Both the position numbers and the translations under genes were made by a program. Of a stretch of DNA of 11,112 nucleotides, positions 6,761 through 11,112 are shown piece by piece. Origin of the DNA: Ruminococcaceae bacterium UBA866 (GTDB lineage Bacteria; Bacillota; Clostridia; Oscillospirales; Ruminococcaceae); the NCBI GenBank assembly GCA_002295325.1, contig DBGA01000055.1, positions 6,086-17,197 of the forward strand. The letters are read 5' to 3'. The stretch's first letter is position 1. Each line of letters begins with the position of its first letter. The notes under the pieces are model-generated. The model had not been told where the DNA came from. It saw only the letters and a list, made by a program, of their open reading frames with translations, and did not search any database.

Positions 6761-7531
6761 TTAGCTTATTCCACCGCAAGAACCACTGCCCGAACAAGGC
6801 CCAATGTTGTGACCTTGGCCGAATTCCTGTTTGACTGTAATATTGCCTGAATAATAAGGCTTGATAGCTGATACCAGAAGATTCTCATGTTTCCACAATT
6901 TATCGACGACCTTATAGTCAATCACTAATAAGCAATCATTTCCCGATGTAGAAACTCTCACACTATCAATGATAATTACTTTACAGGAGCCATCGATTAA
7001 GGCTAGTTCATTTCTAAACTGATTGAGTCCTGCGGCAGTATTGGGGAAAAACACACCACTTGGGAATTGGGCAAATTCATACCACATACAAGTTAAGGTA
7101 TCTTTTGGAGTAACCACGACTAGAGTACTTCCATATCGTAATACAACCTCAAATTCAATATCGTTAACGATGCGGTCACAGCCGGTTTGAGGGCTCAAGC
7201 GTTCTTCCGCACACAAAACTCGAAAGCTTTGGATTGTTGGTGGTCCATCAGGTAAAAATCCACCTCTGCAACCTGCTGTTCCATCAGGATTGCAAGGAAT
7301 GCAAGTTGTTAGTGATTTTCTTCTTACACAAATATCTCGAACATCCTCTACACAGATATCATGGCACTCACAAACAGCGGTTTCCAATTGATATCCAAAA
7401 GCAGCTCTTTTCGCCGTATCTGTAAAGATGCTACAGCACTCTCCACAGTTTGGATTTGCTCCTGCTGAACACGATGGTGCTTGCATTGGTTCTACAGTAT
7501 TTTGCAAATTATCTTTTTTTTCATAATCCAT
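6761..7531 (-). CDS. Cysteine-rich protein, candidate spore coat or spore-surface protein
   Basis: A 256-residue protein with 18 cysteines, 13 of them in residues 21-118 (C-E-C-C at 29-33 region, C-E-C-H-D-I-C at 54-60, C-I-P-C at 77-80). It has no signal peptide or membrane helix. Residues about 100-226 look like a beta-rich domain with alternating hydrophobic strands (DIEFEVVLRYG, CKVIIIDSVRV, CLLVIDYKVVDKLW), followed by a Gly/Ser/Cys tail ending SCGGIS. The general plan, disulfide-capable N-terminus plus beta domain and no export signal, fits mother-cell-made coat proteins. I could not assign a named family. Similarity to the SPOCS/DUF3794 type is only an impression. AGAAGGAG precedes the ATG at 7531. 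A sigma-K-like promoter lies upstream. Confidence 0.75.
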   Translation of the reverse strand: MDYEKKDNLQNTVEPMQAPSCSAGANPNCGECCSIFTDTAKRAAFGYQLETAVCECHDICVEDVRDICVRRKSLTTCIPCNPDGTAGCRGGFLPDGPPTIQSFRVLCAEERLSPQTGCDRIVNDIEFEVVLRYGSTLVVVTPKDTLTCMWYEFAQFPSGVFFPNTAAGLNQFRNELALIDGSCKVIIIDSVRVSTSGNDCLLVIDYKVVDKLWKHENLLVSAIKPYYSGNITVKQEFGQGHNIGPCSGSGSCGGIS

Positions 7532-7557
7532 TTTTATTACTCCTTCTAATGATTTTA

Positions 7558-7584
7558 GAGAAAGGGTCTAGATATCTCTTTCTC
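7558..7584 (-). promoter_or_regulatory. 5' leader hairpin of the Cys-rich gene
   Basis: GAGAAAG (7558-7564) pairs with CTTTCTC (7578-7584) around a 13-base loop. It would form right at the 5' end of the transcript from the promoter at 7591-7618, a position where hairpins are known to stabilise Firmicutes mRNAs. Confidence 0.35.
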
Positions 7585-7590
7585 CTATAA

Positions 7591-7618
7591 TAATATATGA
7601 TTATATGCTTAAAAATGT
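7591..7618 (-). promoter_or_regulatory. Possible sigma-K-type promoter of the Cys-rich gene
   Basis: On the minus strand, AC (7617-7618), 17 bases, then CATATATTA (7591-7599). This agrees with the Bacillus sigma-K pattern AC-N17-CATAnnnTA. It lies about 60 bases before the start codon. The stretch is A+T-rich, so the match alone is not proof. Confidence 0.4.
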
Positions 7619-7765
7619 GACATTAAGACTATTCTTTTTCTACGATATGCCCAAAGAAATTCACCAGAGTATTTACACAATGGAAATTCTTTCGCCAGAT
7701 TACCGTGATGTAGGGCTACTGGGTTTAGTAGATACAAAATACTTCAAAAGGAGTAAATGTGACAT
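7613..7765. repeat. Non-coding block bounded by 11-base direct repeats
   Basis: AAATGTGACAT occurs at 7613-7623 and again at 7755-7765, in direct orientation, with 131 bases between. Direct repeats of this size around a short block resemble target-site duplication around a small insertion. I see no terminal inverted repeats or transposase. The 7532-7886 gap otherwise holds only regulatory hairpins. An open frame across it (7605-7808) lacks a ribosome binding site. Confidence 0.3.
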
Positions 7766-7775
7766 AAAAGCAAAC

Positions 7776-7804
7776 GGCAGACAGTTTTTCTCAAACTGTC
7801 TGCC
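7776..7804 (-). terminator. Terminator of the zinc-ribbon membrane protein gene
   Basis: A perfect 12-base stem GGCAGACAGTTT/AAACTGTCTGCC with a 5-base loop. On the minus strand it is followed by GTTTGCTTTT, an imperfect T-tract. It lies 82 bases beyond the stop at 7887. Confidence 0.6.
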
Positions 7805-7886
7805 ATAATGCAACAAATCTATTGAATTTTAAATCTTTCCCTATAACACAGTGGTTAAAGTGATACCGCCTTTTTCGTTTTACATT

Positions 7887-8657
7887 TTATTGTCTATCGC
7901 CTATTTTATTTAAAATTGGTGTTGTAATTGTTCCAAGTGCATCTAAAATTGCAAATACAGAAAGTGTTCTGAAAAACAGCTCTGACCCACCATCTATAAG
8001 CTCGTAAACCATAGCTAGTAACATGAGGGCAACAACACAAATTAAGCCAACTGTAGTCCACAATACATTACGAGTCTTTTTGTTCTTATACTTAATCAGC
8101 AATAAAATGCTAGCTTGTGCCATAGAAAGAGAAACAATAATAAATGTACCAAGTACCTTTAAAGGCAATTCCCAGTTGTTTGTACCGTATACCTGCCATA
8201 TCATAAGCGTTGAATGTACAAACCCCAAAATACATACCAACATTCCTGCGGTTGAGAACATCTTATAATTTATTTTGTCATACAAGGTGGAACAACAAAG
8301 TCCAATTAAACTAAATCCTCCAAGTGCTAGGGTTGTGCCCAATATCTTAGCTTCCGTTTCGCCCAAAGTACCAATTAAAATTACAAGAATACCCATTAAT
8401 GCACTGATACTTAAAGAGGCAATCATTGTAATTAAGAATGCTTTTCTCAGTTTAGAGTTGGTTTTTTGTTTGCGTTGAGGTACAATTACATCTGAGTTTA
8501 ATTCGTCTGAAACATCCACGTTTTGATTATCTTCTGCAATTAATTCTTGTGGTATTTCAACTCTTGGCATCTCCACATTGATACCAGTAGGCGTCGCGCA
8601 CTCAGGGCAGAATTTAAAATCTTCTGCAAGCAATCTGTTACAATTTCTACAAACCAT
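7887..8657 (-). CDS. Zinc-ribbon membrane protein, six predicted helices, unknown function
   Basis: A 256-residue protein. The N-terminus carries a rubredoxin-like zinc ribbon with Cys3, Cys6, Cys17 and Cys20 (CRNC and CPEC). An acidic linker to about residue 65 follows, then six hydrophobic segments at roughly 70-97, 103-125, 131-155, 162-187, 194-218 and 224-245. Such N-terminal zinc ribbons on clostridial membrane proteins are common, and their roles are mostly unknown. I take the ATG at 8657, not the longer frame from 8735, because AAGGAG (8665-8670) lies 7 bases before it and the zinc ribbon then begins at once. The gene is divergent from the C39-like peptidase gene, with 195 bases between them holding a promoter for each. 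Confidence 0.8.
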   Translation of the reverse strand: MVCRNCNRLLAEDFKFCPECATPTGINVEMPRVEIPQELIAEDNQNVDVSDELNSDVIVPQRKQKTNSKLRKAFLITMIASLSISALMGILVILIGTLGETEAKILGTTLALGGFSLIGLCCSTLYDKINYKMFSTAGMLVCILGFVHSTLMIWQVYGTNNWELPLKVLGTFIIVSLSMAQASILLLIKYKNKKTRNVLWTTVGLICVVALMLLAMVYELIDGGSELFFRTLSVFAILDALGTITTPILNKIGDRQ

Positions 8658-8682
8658 GAAATCACTCCTTATTTTTTTCTTA

Positions 8683-8711
8683 ATCATAGCATATTCGTAT
8701 ATTACAATCAA
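8683..8711 (-). promoter_or_regulatory. Sigma-A promoter of the zinc-ribbon gene
   Basis: On the minus strand, TTGATT (8706-8711), a 17-base spacer and TATGAT (8683-8688) end 25 bases before the start codon at 8657. Confidence 0.55.
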
Positions 8712-8795
8712 TGGAATTTTTTTCATTAAGTGCAATTATTACAACATTGAGCATATTTCCAGCTTTTGTAAATAGCTTTTCATAAGATTGGACAA

Positions 8796-8824
8796 TTGAA
8801 GGAAGTGTCAAATTATGATATAAT
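8796..8824 (+). promoter_or_regulatory. Sigma-A promoter of the C39-like peptidase gene
   Basis: TTGAAG (8796-8801), a 17-base spacer and a perfect TATAAT (8819-8824) lie about 28 bases before the ATG at 8853. The TTG of this -35 box is also the first codon of a longer open frame, which is therefore not the real start. Confidence 0.6.
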
Positions 8825-8852
8825 GTTACTGTATAATGTAAAGGAGTATAAA

Positions 8853-10043
8853 ATGAAATTAGTTTTACAAAAGCTTGAAGATGTCTTCATCTACATTCTC
8901 AAGTGTATTATTTTAACTTGGCGTTACATAAAAAGCCACATTACTAGAATTATTTGCTATATCGCGGCAATCTGTTTTATATTTGCAGGATACTTCGTTG
9001 GTGAAAGCCACCTTGAGGCATATTTTGAAGAAGAAACTGCCGTTCAAGTGTTAGCCAAAGCTGAGGTAGAGGTTAAGTTGCAAGAGGCATTGACTGCAAA
9101 AGAAGATAAACGAGTAGTGCAAGAGCTTGCCCGCATCGAGGCTGAACGTATCGAGGCAGAACGCATTGAGGCTGAGCGTGTTGCCAAAGAACTGGCACGA
9201 AAAGAAGCGGCACGCAAAGAGGCAGAGCGTATTGCTGCTGAAAAAGAAAAACAGCGTAAACGTGAGGAGGCAGCAAAGGCTGAGGCCCTGCGAAAAGAAG
9301 TAATTGCTGCTGAAAAGGCAAAAGCTGCTGCTGAAAAAGCTGAAAGAGCAAGAATTTCATGGATGATTAGAGCACAAGCAAATGCTGCCCTTGCCGAGCA
9401 AGCCGAGTATGAGGCACTTATGCCCGAGGCTATCGTAAACCTTGGGGTGAGCAATATCATGCAAAAGCCAGGTTTGCCAAATGGATGTGAGATAACTGCA
9501 CTCGCAATACTTTTAAACCACAAAGGGTTGTCTGCTGATAAAAATGTTCTAGCAGACCACTATTTGCGAAAATTCCCGTTTTATGCAATTGGAAAAAACG
9601 ATCAGCGTGCAGGTGGAGACCCCGATTATTACTATGCTGGAAACCCTCGCAACAACTCAAATGCATATTACTGCTTTGCTCAACCTATCGTTTCTGCAGG
9701 TAATGCATTTCTCAAAGACCACGGCAGTTCCCTTGTAGCATCTGACATCACAGGAACTGACGAACAGGGCTTGATTGCACAGCTAGACGCTGGAAACCCA
9801 ATTATCACTTGGGGAACTCTGTCTATGGGTGATGCCTTTACCTTTGCTCCTAGCGCATGGATTATCAATGATAACGGTGATAAGCATGTTCCTTTCTTAA
9901 ATCTGCATTGTGTTGTGCTTTATGGCTATGATGATACCTTCTTCTATATTGCAGACCCCCTTCGTGGAAATGTAGCCTTTAAGCGGTCAACCTTTATGAA
10001 TGCCTACCGACAAATCGGTTCAAGAGCAGTGATTATGCAATAG
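8853..10043 (+). CDS. Membrane-anchored coiled-coil protein with C39-like peptidase domain
   Basis: A 396-residue type II membrane protein. A short cytoplasmic N-terminus is followed by one helix (about 33-50, IICYIAAICFIFAGYFVG). Then comes a 130-residue Ala/Glu/Arg/Lys coiled coil (about 60-188) with three I-E-A-E-R repeats. An extracellular peptidase_C39_2-type domain occupies about 193-396. The catalytic residues fit: Cys212 in NGCEITAL, His352 in LHCVVLYGYD and Asp368 in IADPLRG. The family contains papain-fold cysteine peptidases. The substrate here is unknown, and no ABC exporter of the bacteriocin-processing C39 kind is attached. The ATG at 8853 has AAAGGAG upstream. A terminator follows the stop. 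Confidence 0.88.
   Translation: MKLVLQKLEDVFIYILKCIILTWRYIKSHITRIICYIAAICFIFAGYFVGESHLEAYFEEETAVQVLAKAEVEVKLQEALTAKEDKRVVQELARIEAERIEAERIEAERVAKELARKEAARKEAERIAAEKEKQRKREEAAKAEALRKEVIAAEKAKAAAEKAERARISWMIRAQANAALAEQAEYEALMPEAIVNLGVSNIMQKPGLPNGCEITALAILLNHKGLSADKNVLADHYLRKFPFYAIGKNDQRAGGDPDYYYAGNPRNNSNAYYCFAQPIVSAGNAFLKDHGSSLVASDITGTDEQGLIAQLDAGNPIITWGTLSMGDAFTFAPSAWIINDNGDKHVPFLNLHCVVLYGYDDTFFYIADPLRGNVAFKRSTFMNAYRQIGSRAVIMQ
9135..9179 (+). repeat. Three 15-base tandem units in the coiled-coil region
   Basis: Units at 9135-9149, 9150-9164 and 9165-9179 each encode I-E-A-E-R, differing only at silent positions. The silent drift suggests the duplication is not recent. Confidence 0.7.
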
Positions 10044-10045
10044 CA

Positions 10046-10072
10046 AAAAGCCACCCTTATAGGGTGGCTTTT
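10046..10072. terminator. Bidirectional terminator between the C39-like and prolyl isomerase genes
   Basis: A perfect 12-base stem AAAAGCCACCCT/AGGGTGGCTTTT with a 3-base loop. Runs of A on the left and T on the right let it serve both converging genes, whose stops lie 2 and 13 bases away. Confidence 0.87.
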
Positions 10073-10085
10073 CTTATCTAGTTCA

Positions 10086-10604
10086 TTATTTTTTATCAGG
10101 TGCAGGATATTCTTCACCGAAAGTTTCAACAGTCACTCTATGCATTTTTTGCTCTTGAACAGGTTTGTCAGCATGGTCTGTTATTACTTCAACTATTTTA
10201 TCTGTGTTTTCAATGCCCTCGATAACCATTCCAAAACCAGCATATTGACCATCAAGATGTGGTGAATTAGCTACCATAAGGAAAAATTGTGAGCCTGCGC
10301 TATCTCTGTGTTGTGAGCGAGCCATTGAAATAACACCTTTGGTGTGTTTTAGGTCATTTTGAAAACCGTTGCCGGTAAACTCACCCTTAATTGCGTAATC
10401 TGGACCACCCATTCCTGTACCTGTTGGGTCACCACCTTGAATCATAAAGCCTGGAATTACACGATGAAAGATTGTTCCATCATAAAATCCGCTTTGAACT
10501 AATGATATAAAGTTTCTAACAGTGTTCGGTGCAATTTCAGGATAAAGCTCAATTTTGATAATATCCTTGTTTGCCATTTCAATTGTTACGATAGGATTTT
10601 TCAT
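10086..10604 (-). CDS. Peptidyl-prolyl cis-trans isomerase, cyclophilin type
   Basis: A 172-residue single-domain cyclophilin, probably cytoplasmic because there is no signal peptide. It speeds proline isomerisation during protein folding. The active-site block FHRVIPGFMIQGGDP (47-60) contains Arg48, Phe53 and Gln56. SQFF (105-108) and LDGQYAGFG (118-126) complete the fold signature, with His or Tyr where the cyclosporin-binding Trp of eukaryotic cyclophilins would be. The ATG at 10604 follows GGAGAAA by 5 bases and matches the usual clostridial N-terminus MKNPIVTIEM. The longer frame from 10637 has a poor site. Stretch 10605-10725 upstream shows no clear promoter. Confidence 0.95.
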   Translation of the reverse strand: MKNPIVTIEMANKDIIKIELYPEIAPNTVRNFISLVQSGFYDGTIFHRVIPGFMIQGGDPTGTGMGGPDYAIKGEFTGNGFQNDLKHTKGVISMARSQHRDSAGSQFFLMVANSPHLDGQYAGFGMVIEGIENTDKIVEVITDHADKPVQEQKMHRVTVETFGEEYPAPDKK

Positions 10605-10725
10605 TATAATTTCTCCATTCCGCAGTGTGATATCCATAGAATACCCCCAACTGCACCCATTCCATGAGCAAAGTTATTCAAAAACAACTCTTTTGTCTAT
10701 GTTATAGGTTTCATTTATTTTTATA

Positions 10726-11112
10726 TTATTGAACTTTTGAGGTAGTGGCTTCTGATGGTGTAGGAGCTGCTTCGGGCTCACTTGGTATCTCATCTTCTTC
10801 GCCCAATTCCGCTTGTTGCAACGCACTCATATTTCTGTCAGCGGCATTATCAATATTGGTTGTAACCTCAATTAATTTTACTGAAAGCATTTGATATCTA
10901 CTGCCATTTCTATTAAGCTTGTATTCCATTACCTTATCAACGACCTCATTTTTTTTATCAGATTTAAAGTTCCACATTGCATCTGGTAAAACATAGCTGA
11001 CCCTTAACGTCAATGTGTTTCCTGTTTTAACAATCTTGTCAACACGAGGTGTGTATGGTAAAAATTTAGGTGTAGATTCGATAACGTAATACTTGCTTTC
11101 CGGGTTATATGT
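10726..11112 (-). CDS. Unrecognised protein, C-terminal 128 residues, cut by window edge
   Basis: The frame is open to the right edge, so only the 3' part is seen. It reads T-Y-N-P-E-S-K-Y-Y-V-I at the edge. A beta-rich stretch follows (LPYTPRVDKIVKTGNTLTLR and the YQMLSVKLIEV segment), then a hydrophilic tail rich in Glu, Pro, Ala and Thr (residues about 95-128, EPEAAPTPSEATTSKVQ). No family is recognised. A TTG inside the frame at 11013 is not a likely start, because coding continues upstream without a break. It shares strand with the prolyl isomerase gene 121 bases downstream, but co-transcription is uncertain. Confidence 0.65.
   Translation of the reverse strand, partial: TYNPESKYYVIESTPKFLPYTPRVDKIVKTGNTLTLRVSYVLPDAMWNFKSDKKNEVVDKVMEYKLNRNGSRYQMLSVKLIEVTTNIDNAADRNMSALQQAELGEEDEIPSEPEAAPTPSEATTSKVQ

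Noticed and set aside
7605..7808. 67-codon plus-strand frame
   Set aside because: No ribosome binding site, its end runs through the terminator hairpin at 7776-7804, and it covers the opposite-strand promoter region of the Cys-rich gene.
8658..8735. N-terminal extension of the zinc-ribbon protein
   Set aside because: It crosses the predicted promoter and the ribosome binding site of the ATG at 8657.
8796..8852. TTG start extending the C39-like protein by 19 residues
   Set aside because: The TTG is part of the -35 box and has no ribosome binding site. The ATG at 8853 has a strong one.
9044..9523. Long open frame on the minus strand opposite the coiled-coil region
   Set aside because: It is the antisense of a repetitive Ala/Glu/Arg codon stretch. 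Its composition (Ala/Ser/Arg only) and lack of a ribosome binding site mark it as a shadow.
10605..10637. 11-residue N-terminal extension of the prolyl isomerase
   Set aside because: The internal ATG has a better ribosome binding site and gives the usual family N-terminus.

Overview
The window reads as Firmicutes (clostridial) DNA. The support is a conserved ribosomal-protein/ECF-transporter gene order, strong AGGAGG-type ribosome binding sites, sigma-A promoters with 17-base spacers, U-run terminators, a lipoprotein with a Ser-rich stalk, and a Cys-rich probable spore protein. It does not look like one uniform genome segment. Base composition shifts twice: the 60 bases from 541 are 31/60 G+C, those from 2701 are 16/60, those from 4621 are 28/60 and those from 9781 are 28/60. 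The second shift lies inside one reading frame, an ABC ATPase at 4237-5022. Its first ~149 residues read as an ABC-F protein and its last ~112 as the C-terminus of an ECF-transporter ATPase (EcfA2 type). The simplest reading is a window joined from two or three related but different genomes (assembly chimera). A real recombination is the alternative.

Left block (1 to about 1510, minus strand): a threonine-degradation operon with tdh (L-threonine 3-dehydrogenase) followed by the N-terminal part of kbl (glycine C-acetyltransferase). It has a recognisable promoter and a leader containing inverted GTCT/AGAC repeats.

Middle block (about 1591 to 4580, minus strand, A+T-rich): the order, read in the direction of transcription, is [EcfA2 C-terminus]-ecfT-truA-rplM-rpsI. 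This is the standard clostridial tail of the large ribosomal-protein cluster. rplM has its own near-perfect sigma-A promoter and a short structured leader resembling the L13 autoregulatory leader. A terminator follows rpsI.

Right block (about 4600 to 11112): intermediate G+C, with genes on both strands. An ABC-F start with promoter faces away from a CAP/SCP-domain lipoprotein. Next come a convergent pair, a 91-residue coiled-coil protein and an 18-cysteine protein, which carry sigma-G-like and sigma-K-like promoter matches and are separated by a long hairpin. A zinc-ribbon six-pass membrane protein is divergent from a membrane-anchored coiled-coil C39-like peptidase. A cyclophilin-type prolyl isomerase and the 3' end of an unrecognised gene close the window. 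The block looks oriented to the cell surface and perhaps the spore. No phage, CRISPR, complete mobile element, rRNA or tRNA gene was found.
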